Shown piece after piece: positions 1 through 9,211 of a stretch of DNA of 64,000 nucleotides. The stretch is from contig NZ_JAKZLC010000005.1 of the NCBI RefSeq assembly GCF_022808815.1, forward strand, positions 62,001 through 126,000, read 5' to 3'. The notes below the pieces were generated by a model that did not search any database, was not told where the DNA came from, and worked only from the letters and a program-made list of their open reading frames with translations. Position 1 is the stretch's first letter. Each line of letters begins with the position of its first letter. The translations under genes and the position numbers were made by a program. Source of the DNA: Geothrix paludis. Lineage in GTDB: Bacteria > Acidobacteriota > Holophagae > Holophagales > Holophagaceae.

Positions 1-797
1 TCAACCGTCAGCACCGCTGTCAGGACGCTCTGCTTCCACGGCGAGAGGTCGAACTCCGCGAGGGGATTGAAGGAGTCCTTCTTCCTTTGGATGCGCAGGC
101 GGCTGAAAGCGAGGGCTGGGAGCAGCAGGGACACGAAGGAGCCCGCGCGGAGGGGCTTCAATCCGGCACGCCTCACCTTCTCGAGCAGGTCCTTCCGTCG
201 GTACCGGCGGACGTGGAAGGACTTCTCGTCGATCACAGTCCAAAGCCACGGATGCTGGGGCACCGTGATGAGGACCACCCCCCCGGGCTTGCAGGCCTCC
301 GCCACCGAGTCCAGCACGCGCTGGTCCTCTTCGATGTGTTCCAGCACATCGAAGAGACCGATGGCATCGAATTCCTCCCAGAAGGGAATCTTCCGGGCAT
401 CGATTTGGAGGAACGTCGCGCTCGGTAGCCGTCCGGCGGCGTAGGCCAGCCCCTCCACGAACAGCTCGGCTCCGCTCAGCTCGAGGTCCGGATGGACCTC
501 GGCGATTCCCTTCAGAACGAATCCTGTGCCGCACCCGATTTCTAGGAACTTTCCCTCGGGTTCGACATACCGCTTGAATGCCCACTGAAGCAGCCGGTTT
601 CTCGCCCGAAACCAGAAGTGCCCGACCTCCCGGCTGGCCAAGGCCTCGTAGAAAGTGGCGGAGTAGCCCTGCCCCTCCGAGGGGCGCGGACCACCGAGGA
701 GAGGGATCCCGCCGGTCCATTCCGGCTCCCACCCGCAGGCCGGGCAGTGCCACCCATCTTCCTCGAAAAGCCGGGCACAGGACGGGCAACGTTTCAC
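1..797 (-). CDS. SAM-dependent methyltransferase with N-terminal zinc ribbon (3' end outside window)
   Basis: Likely class I SAM-dependent methyltransferase; 265 codons are visible and the C-terminus lies beyond the left edge. I start it at a GTG at 797 with AGAGG six bases upstream. CPSC at residues 4-7 and CPAC at 18-21 look like a small zinc ribbon. The SAM-binding motif EIGCGTG is at 86-92, followed by a DVLEHIEED motif typical of Methyltransf_11/23 proteins. It is transcribed away from the glycosyltransferase at 872 and may share a promoter region with it. Proteins of this layout are common in polysaccharide clusters, but the acceptor cannot be read from sequence. A longer-looking frame on the same strand (1-789) is a shadow. 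Confidence 0.8.
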   Translation of the reverse strand, partial: MKRCPSCARLFEEDGWHCPACGWEPEWTGGIPLLGGPRPSEGQGYSATFYEALASREVGHFWFRARNRLLQWAFKRYVEPEGKFLEIGCGTGFVLKGIAEVHPDLELSGAELFVEGLAYAAGRLPSATFLQIDARKIPFWEEFDAIGLFDVLEHIEEDQRVLDSVAEACKPGGVVLITVPQHPWLWTVIDEKSFHVRRYRRKDLLEKVRRAGLKPLRAGSFVSLLLPALAFSRLRIQRKKDSFNPLAEFDLSPWKQSVLTAVLTV

Positions 798-871
798 GCC
801 AACCTCTGGAAGACGGTGGCGGAAGCCGAGATCGAGGCCTTCAGGTGGGAGGTATCTGCCATAATTCCGGA

Positions 872-2623
872 ATGTTAACCGCAAACGCGCAGGATTCGAC
901 GGATCGACCGGCGGAGGAGGGGCCGGGCAGCCTTTTTCGCGAAGGCTCCTTGCTCAGGATACTGGGATGGGTGACCGTGGCTGGGCTGGTGCTCACCTCA
1001 ATATATCTGGCGGTGAACCGGATCTTCCAGGTGGACGAGGCCCAGCAGGTCTTCCAGTCGGTGATCCTAGCCCGGGGCCAGTCTTCGAGCTTCTACACCT
1101 ACGCGCCGCTCCACCACCTGGGACCCATGGCCTGGGTGGCGCATCACGCCGGCACGGCCAAAGACATGTTCACATGGGACCGGCTGATCTACCTGGTCGT
1201 GTTCTGGATCAACCTCCTGCTCCTCGCACGGATCTGCGCGGGCGGCTGGCGCAACCGGTCCTTCCTGCCATGGCTCCTGTTCGCGGCCACCCTGGAGCCA
1301 GTTTGGGACTACGGCTTCGAGATCCGGCACGACAACCTGCTCCTCACCGGGATTCTCCTCCTGTGGCTGCTGGTCCGGGGCGAAGCCCGGCGTTCCTGGG
1401 TCACTGCGGGCTTCACCGGCCTGCTTGCCATCGTCCTCCAGTTCATCGCCTTCAAGGCGTTCCTCTACTGGATTCCCTGCACGCTGGCCATCCTACTGTT
1501 CCCGCCTCCCGCCGTCCAGCCGTCGGGGCGATTGCGACTGGCGCTCGAATGGCTCGGGGGCGCGCTCCTCGGCCTCGTCCTGGTCCGTCTCGCCTACGCC
1601 CTCGGGGGCGGCTGGAGCGTGGCCCTGGAGGGATTCCGGGGAGGCGTATCCGTATCTGCCTCCGTGGAACGCTTCTCCCCCTTCCCCGCCCTGTTCCGGA
1701 TGGTCAGTCAAACTCCCCTAGTGGTGGCTTTGGGAATGGCAGCCGCCGCGGCCGCCATCCACCGGTGGGTTGCAGAGGGACGGTCCTTCGTAGGCTGGGG
1801 GACAGCGTTCCCGGAGCTAGTTCTCCTGACCTGCCTGCTTGCCTCCTTCCTGGCCAACCCGACCCCCTTCCCATACAACCTGCTCTTCCTGGCCCCCTTC
1901 CTCCTGATCGCCGGGGCTGGGCTCGTCCGCCGGGTCCTTCCGGAGCGCCGACCGGCCGTCGTAGCCATGGCAGTCGCCACCGCGGCCTTCTGCCACTTCG
2001 TGCCCTTCCTGAGCCAGACGTACCGCCATTTCGGCCGAACCAACGACCGGCAGGAAGAGCTCATGACACTCGCAGAGCGGATGACAGACCCCGCCCGGGA
2101 CAGGGTGTTCGACGGCACCGGTCTCGTTCCCACCCGGGCCACCGTCGGGTACCACTGGCTGGTGCACTCCCTCACCCTCAGGCATTTCCAGGATGGTAGC
2201 TGGCCCTCCGTGCGCGAGTTGCTCGAAAAAAATCCGGCCCCGATCGTCATCCCGAACTACCGGACAAACTGGCTTCCCGCAGCTGACCGCAGCTTCCTCA
2301 CCAGCCACTACGTCGCCCTGGCGGATGACTTTCTCGTGTTGGGCTCCACCATGCCATCCGGGGGCGGAACCTACGTCTGCCTCCAGCCCGGCCGCTACGA
2401 GATCATGCTCGCCGGGCCACCGGAGGCCGGGAAGGTGGCTCCGATCGAGGTGGACGGACGCGCCGTGGCGCCTGAATCGGTCCTGAACCTGACCCGGGGC
2501 CCCCACGAGGTCAGGACCGAATCCCCTGCCCGGGCCATCATCGTGTGGCTCGGTCCCAGCCTCGACAAGGTTCCCCGGCTGGCTCCGGGCAGCCACCTCA
2601 ACCTCTTCGTGAACTGGTACTGA
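872..2623 (+). CDS. GT-C type membrane glycosyltransferase (ArnT/PMT-like)
   Basis: 583-residue polytopic membrane protein. A short soluble N-terminus leads into TM1 near residues 30-50. The first outer loop carries VDEAQQVFQS, matching the acidic loop motif that GT-C enzymes such as ArnT and protein mannosyltransferases use to bind a polyprenyl-phosphate sugar donor. Roughly ten hydrophobic segments follow, then a soluble C-terminal domain from about residue 400. The start is the ATG at 872; the shine-dalgarno is weak. The next gene, 15 bases on, is an ArnC/DPM-like transferase that could make its lipid-linked donor. The donor sugar and acceptor (lipid A, pilin or polysaccharide) are unknown. 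The family call is good; the ArnT comparison is by architecture only. Confidence 0.7.
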   Translation: MLTANAQDSTDRPAEEGPGSLFREGSLLRILGWVTVAGLVLTSIYLAVNRIFQVDEAQQVFQSVILARGQSSSFYTYAPLHHLGPMAWVAHHAGTAKDMFTWDRLIYLVVFWINLLLLARICAGGWRNRSFLPWLLFAATLEPVWDYGFEIRHDNLLLTGILLLWLLVRGEARRSWVTAGFTGLLAIVLQFIAFKAFLYWIPCTLAILLFPPPAVQPSGRLRLALEWLGGALLGLVLVRLAYALGGGWSVALEGFRGGVSVSASVERFSPFPALFRMVSQTPLVVALGMAAAAAAIHRWVAEGRSFVGWGTAFPELVLLTCLLASFLANPTPFPYNLLFLAPFLLIAGAGLVRRVLPERRPAVVAMAVATAAFCHFVPFLSQTYRHFGRTNDRQEELMTLAERMTDPARDRVFDGTGLVPTRATVGYHWLVHSLTLRHFQDGSWPSVRELLEKNPAPIVIPNYRTNWLPAADRSFLTSHYVALADDFLVLGSTMPSGGGTYVCLQPGRYEIMLAGPPEAGKVAPIEVDGRAVAPESVLNLTRGPHEVRTESPARAIIVWLGPSLDKVPRLAPGSHLNLFVNWY

Positions 2624-2638
2624 ATTCCCCAGGATCCC

Positions 2639-3604
2639 ATGGCACCCCACCCTTCCCCGCGCATATCCATCGTGGCCCCGACCTATCGCTGCTCGACTTG
2701 CCTAGTGGAACTGCACCGGCGGATCGTCTCGGCCTTCGCAGGGATGCCGGGTTCGGATTTCGAGTTAATCCTGGTGAACGATGGAAGCCCGGAGGACGAC
2801 TGGCAACGGATCGAGGAACTGGCGACCTCGGATTCCAGGATCAAGGGCATCAACCTCTCCAGGAACTTCGGTCAGCACCATGCCATCAGCGCAGGTGTCG
2901 ACCATGCGGACGGAGACTGGGTGGTAGTCATGGACGCCGACCTCCAAGATCGGCCCGAGGAGATCCCAAGGTTGTACGAAAAGGCCATGGCCGGGGATTT
3001 CGACGTGGTCTTCGCCCAGCGGGTCTTCCGCCAAGATCCGGTAATGAAGGTTCTCCTTTCCCGGGCCTTCAACCTACTGATCAACACCCTCAGCAGCCTT
3101 CCCATCGATCCGACCATCGGCAACTTCTCCATCGCCTCGAGGCAGGTCATTACCGCCTACCGGAAACTCCGGGAATCCAGCCGATCCTATGGACTCGGCA
3201 TCCTCTGGTGCGGGTTCCGGGTGGGATACCTCCCTGTGGAGCATGGCGCCCGGTTCGCCGGACGGTCCTCCTACAGCCTCGGTCGGTCCATCCACCTAGC
3301 GCTGGAATCCATCACCTCCCTATCCAACAAGCCCCTCCGGATGGCCATCAATGTGGGGTTTTCCATCTCCTTCACGGCCTTCCTGTACGGCCTGTACCTG
3401 ATCCTCAGGTACCTGTTCCATGCTGTGCCAGTCCCTGGGTGGACAAGCACCGTCGTCTCCGTGTACTTCCTCTCGGGCATGATCCTCGCATTCATGGGGA
3501 TCCTAGGGCTCTACCTGGGGAAGGTGTTCGATGAAGTCAAAGGTCGACCGCTCTATATCATTCGGAAAACGCTCAATTTCGACCAGGAACAGGATGGAGT
3601 CTGA
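2639..3604 (+). CDS. Family 2 glycosyltransferase, ArnC/dolichol-phosphate-mannose-synthase-like
   Basis: 321 residues. The N-terminal GT-A domain has IVAPTYR, VNDGS near residue 46 and the metal-binding DADLQD at 99-104. RNFGQHHA is typical of polyprenyl-phosphate glycosyltransferases. Two hydrophobic segments at about 235-290 anchor the C-terminus. Proteins with this layout transfer a sugar from a nucleotide donor to undecaprenyl phosphate on the cytoplasmic face (ArnC, GtrB). It sits between the GT-C enzyme and the adenylation enzyme in one transcription direction, which fits a lipid-linked sugar pathway. The sugar is not identifiable. Confidence 0.85.
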   Translation: MAPHPSPRISIVAPTYRCSTCLVELHRRIVSAFAGMPGSDFELILVNDGSPEDDWQRIEELATSDSRIKGINLSRNFGQHHAISAGVDHADGDWVVVMDADLQDRPEEIPRLYEKAMAGDFDVVFAQRVFRQDPVMKVLLSRAFNLLINTLSSLPIDPTIGNFSIASRQVITAYRKLRESSRSYGLGILWCGFRVGYLPVEHGARFAGRSSYSLGRSIHLALESITSLSNKPLRMAINVGFSISFTAFLYGLYLILRYLFHAVPVPGWTSTVVSVYFLSGMILAFMGILGLYLGKVFDEVKGRPLYIIRKTLNFDQEQDGV

Positions 3605-3613
3605 GGAACTGGC

Positions 3614-5152
3614 ATGCTGACGACCATCCTGGACTACCTGGATTCTGAGCGACCTGGCCGCGTCCAGGTCGGTCCCGCCATCCTAGACGGGGATCGGTCC
3701 TTCACGCTCAAGGAAGTGGAACGCGTCGGTCGAATCTTCGGAACCCACCTGCTCCGACTCACGGAGATCCGGCGCCGGCCCATAGCCGTCTTCCTTCCCA
3801 AATGCGCAGAGGTCGTATTCGCGGACCTCGGCATCCTCTCCACGGGAAACCTCTTCACGAACCTGGACGTGAAATCCCCCGCCCAGCGCATCCGGAACAT
3901 CCTGGACAACCTCGATCCGGCGCTCGTCGTCACATCCCGGAACTTGGCTCCATGGCTGACAGAACTCGGCCTCGATAACTCCCGGCTGGTCCTCGTGGAA
4001 GACGTGCTCGACGGAACCACCTCCCCAGACGACGCGGTTCTCGACCAGCGACGGCGGGGGATCCTGGATACCGATCCCCTATGCATCATCAACACCTCCG
4101 GTTCCACCGGGACTCCCAAAGGCGTCGTCCTGCACCACCGGGGGCTCATCGACTTCATGGAATGGGCCTTCGAGACCCTGCCACTGGACGGAACCGAACG
4201 AATCGGGAGTCTTTCTCCCTTCCACTTCGACATCTACCTCTTGGAATTGGTCCTCTGCCTCGCCAGGGGCGCCACCCTTGTGATAATCCCGGAGGAGATA
4301 GCGGCCTTTCCGGCCAGCCTCATGCGGTTACTCCGGGAGCGGGAAATCACCTTCCTCTTTTGGGTACCCACCATCATGGTCACCATCGCGAACCAGGGGC
4401 TGCTCGAAACCCTGCCCGTGGCGAGCCTCCGAACCATCTTCTTCGCGGGGGAGGTATTCCCCACCCGGCACCTGAACCTATGGAGGAAAGCCCTCCCGGA
4501 GGCGGTGTTCGTGAACCTCTACGGTCCCATCGAGATCCATGTGGACTGCACCTACTTCATCGTGGAGAGGAAACTGCAGGACGACGAGCCCCTCCCCATC
4601 GGGTTTCCATGCCGGAACACGGACATCCTCATCCTGGACGAAAACGACCGTCCCTGCCCTCCTGGGCGGCAGGGAGAGCTTTGCGTCCGCGGAAGTTCTG
4701 TCGCCCACGGGTACTGGAACGACCCGGAGAAGACCGCCCAAGCCTTCGTCCAGAACCCCCTGCAGGATTGCTATCCCGAGCGCATCTACCGGACAGGCGA
4801 CTTGGTCTACCTGAACGAACGAGGCGAGATCATGTTCGTCGGGAGGATGGACTACCAGATCAAGCACATGGGCTATCGCATCGAGCTCCCGGAGATCGAA
4901 CACCAGGTGTTGGCCCTTCCCGGCATCCGGAATGCATGCGTGCTGTACCACCGGAGCCGGAAGGAGATCACGCTCTTCTATGAATCGGCCCATGGGACGG
5001 TCACTCCGGCCACCCTCCGTCTCGCCCTCGCCGAAGTGTTCCCGAAGTACATGATCCCGACGGTCTTCCACCAGTTGGAGACCCTACCCCGAAACCCCAA
5101 CGGAAAGATCGACCGCCATGGGCTGCAGGGGCTCTTGGAGGAGCGCCCGTGA
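3614..5152 (+). CDS. Free-standing amino acid/acyl adenylation enzyme
   Basis: 512-residue ANL-superfamily enzyme. The P-loop NTSGSTGTPKG is at about 160-169, the A5 region reads NLYGPIE near 301 (usual T replaced by I), GRMDYQIKHMGYRIE is near 410 and the catalytic lysine lies in NPNGKIDR near 498. An aspartate in the FDIYLLEL stretch matches the residue that binds the amino group in NRPS adenylation domains, so an amino acid substrate as in DltA is possible. No carrier or condensation domain is attached; a separate ACP is encoded at 5982. It probably activates a small acid and loads that ACP. It overlaps the next gene by GTGA. Confidence 0.8.
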   Translation: MLTTILDYLDSERPGRVQVGPAILDGDRSFTLKEVERVGRIFGTHLLRLTEIRRRPIAVFLPKCAEVVFADLGILSTGNLFTNLDVKSPAQRIRNILDNLDPALVVTSRNLAPWLTELGLDNSRLVLVEDVLDGTTSPDDAVLDQRRRGILDTDPLCIINTSGSTGTPKGVVLHHRGLIDFMEWAFETLPLDGTERIGSLSPFHFDIYLLELVLCLARGATLVIIPEEIAAFPASLMRLLREREITFLFWVPTIMVTIANQGLLETLPVASLRTIFFAGEVFPTRHLNLWRKALPEAVFVNLYGPIEIHVDCTYFIVERKLQDDEPLPIGFPCRNTDILILDENDRPCPPGRQGELCVRGSSVAHGYWNDPEKTAQAFVQNPLQDCYPERIYRTGDLVYLNERGEIMFVGRMDYQIKHMGYRIELPEIEHQVLALPGIRNACVLYHRSRKEITLFYESAHGTVTPATLRLALAEVFPKYMIPTVFHQLETLPRNPNGKIDRHGLQGLLEERP

Positions 5153-5985
5153 GCCTGGGGATCCGCAGCGTCGAGGATTTCCGGCGCGCCCTGCAGGCGA
5201 TCAAGGCTTCCGGCCCTGGCTTCTCGACCACCTTCTTCGCGGGAATGTCCCAGCTGGAGGTCTGGCTCGCCGCCGGCCGGATCGAGTTCCTCCTCACTCG
5301 CGAAGGGCTTCTGATCGCCCGGAGGGATCGCGATTTCCTTCACCTCCACCATCTCGTCCCGGAGCCTGGGGCGCTACCCGGCCTTCTTCAGGCCCTTCCC
5401 ACAGCATGGAAGGACCGGACGCTCGTGGCTGACCTTGTCGGGCGGCCGGAGGATCTGTCCCGGATCGCGGACGGGTACCTGGGCCACGGATTCCAGGAAC
5501 ACCGGTCCCTGGTGCGTATGGGACGGACGGGCCACCCGGAACCCCGCGCCTTCCGGGATCCTTCGGTGGCGTCCGCCGGGCCGGAGGAGGCCGGGGAGAT
5601 CGTCGCGTTCCTGGAGCGCCTGCTGGACCGCTTCGCGGAACAGATCCCGGAAGCGGCCGAGGTTGCGGATTGGGCCTCCCAGGGGTGGGTGCTGGCCTCG
5701 CGGGCAGACGGACGCCTGGCAGGCGTTCTCATCTTCGAGTACCAAGGCAGGTCCTGTAGGCTCCTCTTCTGGCACGTGGATGAAGCATGCCGCCATGCCG
5801 GAATCGGCTCCGGACTCATCCACGAATTTTTCCGCCTGACCCAGGGAGTGACCCGGACGAGCCTCTGGGTGATGTCGGACAACCAGAATTCCCTGGCCAT
5901 GTATCGGCATTACGGATTCCAGGAGGAGAATGCCGTCGACCGTATCCTGATCCGTCATCCTCTTCCGGAAGGAGCCTCCATATGA
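5149..5985 (+). CDS. GNAT family acyltransferase
   Basis: 278 residues with a C-terminal GNAT fold: RHAGIGSGLI is the acyl-CoA or acyl-carrier pyrophosphate loop (motif A), followed by SLWVMSDNQNSLAMYRHYGF (motif B). The N-terminal half resembles the extra domain found in some acetyltransferases of cell-surface clusters. It overlaps the ligase upstream (GTGA) and the ACP downstream (ATGA), so the three are translationally coupled. This supports transfer of an ACP-bound acyl group, probably to an amino sugar, but the substrates are inferred. Confidence 0.75.
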   Translation: MSLGIRSVEDFRRALQAIKASGPGFSTTFFAGMSQLEVWLAAGRIEFLLTREGLLIARRDRDFLHLHHLVPEPGALPGLLQALPTAWKDRTLVADLVGRPEDLSRIADGYLGHGFQEHRSLVRMGRTGHPEPRAFRDPSVASAGPEEAGEIVAFLERLLDRFAEQIPEAAEVADWASQGWVLASRADGRLAGVLIFEYQGRSCRLLFWHVDEACRHAGIGSGLIHEFFRLTQGVTRTSLWVMSDNQNSLAMYRHYGFQEENAVDRILIRHPLPEGASI

Positions 5986-6212
5986 CCCCTCTCCTCGAGA
6001 TCCTCCAGGACATCCGCCCCGAGTGTGATTTCTCGGCTTCCGAAGACTTTCTCGCCGACGGCCTGCTCGATTCCATGGACATGGTGACCCTCGTCTCGGA
6101 CCTCGACCGAACCTTTGGCATCTCCATCGACGGCCTGGACATCATTCCGGAGCATTTCGCCAACCTCCGAACCATCGAGCTCCTCCTGGAGAAGTACGGA
6201 GTGAAGGCGTGA
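5982..6212 (+). CDS. Acyl carrier protein (arm 1)
   Basis: 76-residue acidic acyl carrier protein. The phosphopantetheine attachment serine is in DGLLDSMDMV. The start ATG overlaps the TGA of the acyltransferase, with GGAG seven bases upstream, and the gene ends in a GTGA overlap with the KAS III gene. A dedicated ACP placed between an adenylation enzyme, a GNAT protein and a KAS III implies a specialised acyl chain and not bulk fatty acid synthesis. Confidence 0.85.
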   Translation: MTPLLEILQDIRPECDFSASEDFLADGLLDSMDMVTLVSDLDRTFGISIDGLDIIPEHFANLRTIELLLEKYGVKA

Positions 6213-7276
6213 ACTTCCTCTTCGACGGGTGCGCCCTGACGGGACTGCTCACGGTGCTGCCGTCGCACGAGCGGTCTTTCGTGGACGAGATGGCCAACTT
6301 CAACTTCCCGCTGAAGCGGTCCCTAAAGCTCAAGGAGGTCATGGGGTACGACAGGCACCGGATCGTCCAGGGCCCGGTCTGCGCCTCCGACCTCGTCTGC
6401 TTCGGCCTGGAGCACCTGTTCAGCCACGGCCTGCTCGAGAAGGACGGGTTCGACGCCCTGGTGCTGGTGACGCAGTCGCCGGACCATTTCATTCCACCCA
6501 CCAGCAATGTCGTACAAGGCCGCCTGGGCTTGAAGCAGGACCTCCTCTGCATGGACATCAACCAGGGGTGCGCCGGCTTCCTCATCGGCCTGTTCCAGGC
6601 CTTCCTGCTTCTCGGCCAGCCTTCCGTGCGGCGCGTGGTCCTCGCCAACGTCGACCTTCTCAGCCGCAAGGTGTCGCCGAGGGACCGCAACAGCTATCCC
6701 CTCATCGGCGACGCTGCCTCCATCGCCATCCTCGAGCGCCAGAAAGGGGCCGCTCCCATCCACATGAACCTGAAGATGGACGGCACCCGCCGGGAGGCGC
6801 TGATGATTCCCGCCGGCGGCTTTCGCCAACCCTCCTCTCCAGAAACGGCCATCGAATCGGAGGATGCCGAGGGGAACTTCCGGGCCCCTGACAACCTGGT
6901 GATGGACGGATCGGCCGTCTTCAACTTCGTCCAGGTCGAGGTCCCCCCGATGATCGAGTCCCTGCTGGAAACCGCGGGCCGCAGCCTGGACGAGGTGGAC
7001 GCCTTCCTCTTCCACCAGCCGAACCGTTTCATGCTGGAGAAGCTGGCCGACAAGATCGGACTGCCGCGCGCGAAGATGCCGAGCAACATCGTCGAACATT
7101 TCGGTAATTCGAGCGGCGTCACCATTCCCCTGGCCCTGGCCTTCAATCTGCGGGAACAGGTACTCCATGAGCGGATCCGCGCCTGCCTCGGAGGCTTCGG
7201 AGTGGGCCTCACCTGGGCCTCGATGCTCATGGAGATCGGACCGTTGGGTTTCTGTGATCTGATCGATTTCCAATAG
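6209..7276 (+). CDS. 3-oxoacyl-ACP synthase III family protein (arm 1)
   Basis: 355 residues, thiolase fold. The catalytic triad of FabH-type enzymes is intact: Cys121 in NQGCAGF, His269 in HQPNR and Asn300 in FGNSSG. It should condense an acyl starter with malonyl-ACP. GTG start overlapping the ACP stop. It is a paralogue of the protein encoded at 11033-12112, with all three catalytic residues at the same positions. KAS III-like proteins in glycosylation clusters are thought to make short oxoacyl groups for sugar decoration. Confidence 0.85.
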   Translation: MNFLFDGCALTGLLTVLPSHERSFVDEMANFNFPLKRSLKLKEVMGYDRHRIVQGPVCASDLVCFGLEHLFSHGLLEKDGFDALVLVTQSPDHFIPPTSNVVQGRLGLKQDLLCMDINQGCAGFLIGLFQAFLLLGQPSVRRVVLANVDLLSRKVSPRDRNSYPLIGDAASIAILERQKGAAPIHMNLKMDGTRREALMIPAGGFRQPSSPETAIESEDAEGNFRAPDNLVMDGSAVFNFVQVEVPPMIESLLETAGRSLDEVDAFLFHQPNRFMLEKLADKIGLPRAKMPSNIVEHFGNSSGVTIPLALAFNLREQVLHERIRACLGGFGVGLTWASMLMEIGPLGFCDLIDFQ

Positions 7277-7287
7277 GCAAGGTCACC

Positions 7288-8061
7288 ATGGTCCCAGCAT
7301 GTGTAAATCCCATGGATATGACAGGGCGGCATGTCCTGGTCACGGGTGCAGGCTCCGGCATCGGCCGATCGGTGGCCACCCTTTTGGATCGCCTCGGGGC
7401 CACGCTGAGCCTCGTCGATCTGTCCCCCTCCGGACTGGAGGAGTCCTTGTCCCTACTGGGATCAGGCCGACATCGCACCCTGCTCTCTGATCTCTCCAAC
7501 CTCCAAGAAGCTGATGACCTCCTCAGGCAGGCGGTGAATGCCGGTGGCCGGCTCTACGGGATGGTCCACTCTGCCGGGATTCAGGAGGTTCTCCCGGCCA
7601 AATCCCTGACCGTGGAGAGTTGGAGGAAGGTATTCGCCGTGAATGCCGAAGCTGGCTTGGCTCTCGCCAAGGGGTTCCAGAGCCGGAAGATCTATGGTGG
7701 TGAACGGGGGTCCATTGTGTTCATCTCTTCGATCATGGGACTGGTGGGCTCCCCGGGTGCGATCGCCTATTCCATGAGCAAAGCCGCGCTACACGGCATG
7801 GCGCGGTCCCTGGCCCTGGAGTACGCGCCGCGAAGCATCCGGGTGAATTGCGTCGCGCCTGGATTTGTGAAGACTGCCCTCCTCGAGAGAACCAGTCGGA
7901 TATGGGGAGCAGAGCAGGCCAAAGCGGTCGAATCCCTGCACCCTCTGGGCTTTGGCGAACCCGAAGATGTGGCCCATGCTGTAGCCTTCCTGTTGGCCGA
8001 CACCGGCCGGTGGATCACCGGAAGCGTGCTGGTCGTGGATGGCGGCTACCTCGCCAGATGA
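7288..8061 (+). CDS. SDR oxidoreductase, FabG-like (arm 1, first copy)
   Basis: 257 residues. The cofactor motif TGAGSGIG follows the first strand, and the catalytic Tyr161 and Lys165 are in YSMSK. It ends in the typical G-[GD]-G tail VDGGY. It is probably the ketoreductase that acts on the KAS III product. The ATG at 7288 is used, although ATGs at 7312 and 7318 would also give a complete Rossmann fold. It lies 11 bases after the KAS III gene. Confidence 0.8.
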   Translation: MVPACVNPMDMTGRHVLVTGAGSGIGRSVATLLDRLGATLSLVDLSPSGLEESLSLLGSGRHRTLLSDLSNLQEADDLLRQAVNAGGRLYGMVHSAGIQEVLPAKSLTVESWRKVFAVNAEAGLALAKGFQSRKIYGGERGSIVFISSIMGLVGSPGAIAYSMSKAALHGMARSLALEYAPRSIRVNCVAPGFVKTALLERTSRIWGAEQAKAVESLHPLGFGEPEDVAHAVAFLLADTGRWITGSVLVVDGGYLAR

Positions 8062-8086
8062 GCATCCATCCTTCAAGGAGCATGGT

Positions 8087-8857
8087 GTGACCTTCCCGCC
8101 CGAGAACCCGTTCCCCTCCTGCATTCTGATCACTGGCGCTTCCTCCGGCCTGGGCCGGGAGATCGCCATTCACCTTTCTGCCCACCATCGCCTGCTTCTC
8201 AATGGCAGGAACCTTCAGAGGCTTGAAGAGACAAGGGACAGGTGCCGTCCCGCCCCCGGCGGGCACCTGATCTGGCCTTTCGACCTTCTTGAATCGGAGG
8301 CGGCCGGCGGCTCCCTCGAGGCCTTCCTGAGGCAGCACGGCGCCCTGGTCGAGGCGTTCGTGCATTCGGCCGCACTGCTTCAGATCCTCCCTCTGCGCAG
8401 CCTCACGGTCCAGATGGTGCAAGCGGGCCTGAACGTCTCGGTGGCCTCTCCAGTGGCCATCCTCCAGGCCCTCATGAAGCGGAAAGTGAACCAGAGACAG
8501 CTCCGGAATGTGGTCTTCATCTCGAGCATCGCAAGTCAATTCGGGGCCAAGGGCTTCAGTGCCTACGCCGCCTCCAAGGGCGCCATGGACGCCCTGATGA
8601 AATCACTCGCTATCGAACTCGCGCCAGAGGTTCGGGTCAATTCGATCCTTCCCGGTGGGATCCAAACCCCCATGACCGAGGGCATCCTAGGGGATCCACA
8701 GATGGCTTCGAAATTCGAGCGGGACTACCCCCTGGGGATCGGGGAACCCCAGGATATTTCAGAGATGGTCGAATTCCTGTTGTCCGGGCGCTCGCGGTGG
8801 ATCACGGGCCAGCCCTTCATCGTGGATGGAGGACGTACGTCCAATATCACGGCTTGA
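8087..8857 (+). CDS. SDR oxidoreductase, FabG-like (arm 1, second copy)
   Basis: 256 residues with TGASSGLG, Tyr160 and Lys164 in YAASK, and a VDGGR tail. I start it at the GTG at 8087 because AAGGAG lies six bases upstream; an upstream ATG at 8039 lies inside the previous gene. It is the last gene of the forward arm and ends 15 bases from the convergent membrane gene. It could reduce a second carbon of the acyl chain or a sugar; no substrate is evident. Confidence 0.8.
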   Translation: MTFPPENPFPSCILITGASSGLGREIAIHLSAHHRLLLNGRNLQRLEETRDRCRPAPGGHLIWPFDLLESEAAGGSLEAFLRQHGALVEAFVHSAALLQILPLRSLTVQMVQAGLNVSVASPVAILQALMKRKVNQRQLRNVVFISSIASQFGAKGFSAYAASKGAMDALMKSLAIELAPEVRVNSILPGGIQTPMTEGILGDPQMASKFERDYPLGIGEPQDISEMVEFLLSGRSRWITGQPFIVDGGRTSNITA

Positions 8858-8872
8858 GGCGCGCCCCGTAGG

Positions 8873-9211
8873 TCAGGCGTTGAACAGGACAATGCCGGCC
8901 AGGATCAGGGCCGCCCCAATCCATTGTCTGCGGTGGATGCGCTCATCCAGGAAAAGGACGGAGAACAAGCCCACGAATACATAGTTGAACGGAAGGATGA
9001 CAACCGCGTACTTCAGCGGGAGCGTCCGGTAGACATAGAGGTTCATGACCGTGACTCCGAGCAGGATGAGGTACCCCACCAGGGTATGGGGATTGAGGTA
9101 GACCCTCAGCAAGGGACGCCCCAGGCTCTGCCTGGCTCCGATTTTGAACAGGACATGCCCCACTGCCACCAGCAAGGCTCCGAGGTAGGCGATCAGGAAA
9201 CACCTAAGCAT
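8873..9211 (-). CDS. Four-TM small DMT-family protein (ArnF-like subunit)
   Basis: 112 residues with four hydrophobic helices. The stretch from LPLKYAVVIL to VLFLDERI and a final helix after the WIG motif match the EamA/SMR fold. Two adjacent small proteins of this type resemble the ArnE/ArnF pair, which flips aminoarabinosyl-undecaprenyl phosphate. It overlaps its partner gene by eight bases. With an ArnC-like and an ArnT-like gene in the same cluster, a lipid-linked sugar flippase is the favoured role; a drug exporter is the alternative. Confidence 0.7.
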   Translation of the reverse strand: MLRCFLIAYLGALLVAVGHVLFKIGARQSLGRPLLRVYLNPHTLVGYLILLGVTVMNLYVYRTLPLKYAVVILPFNYVFVGLFSVLFLDERIHRRQWIGAALILAGIVLFNA

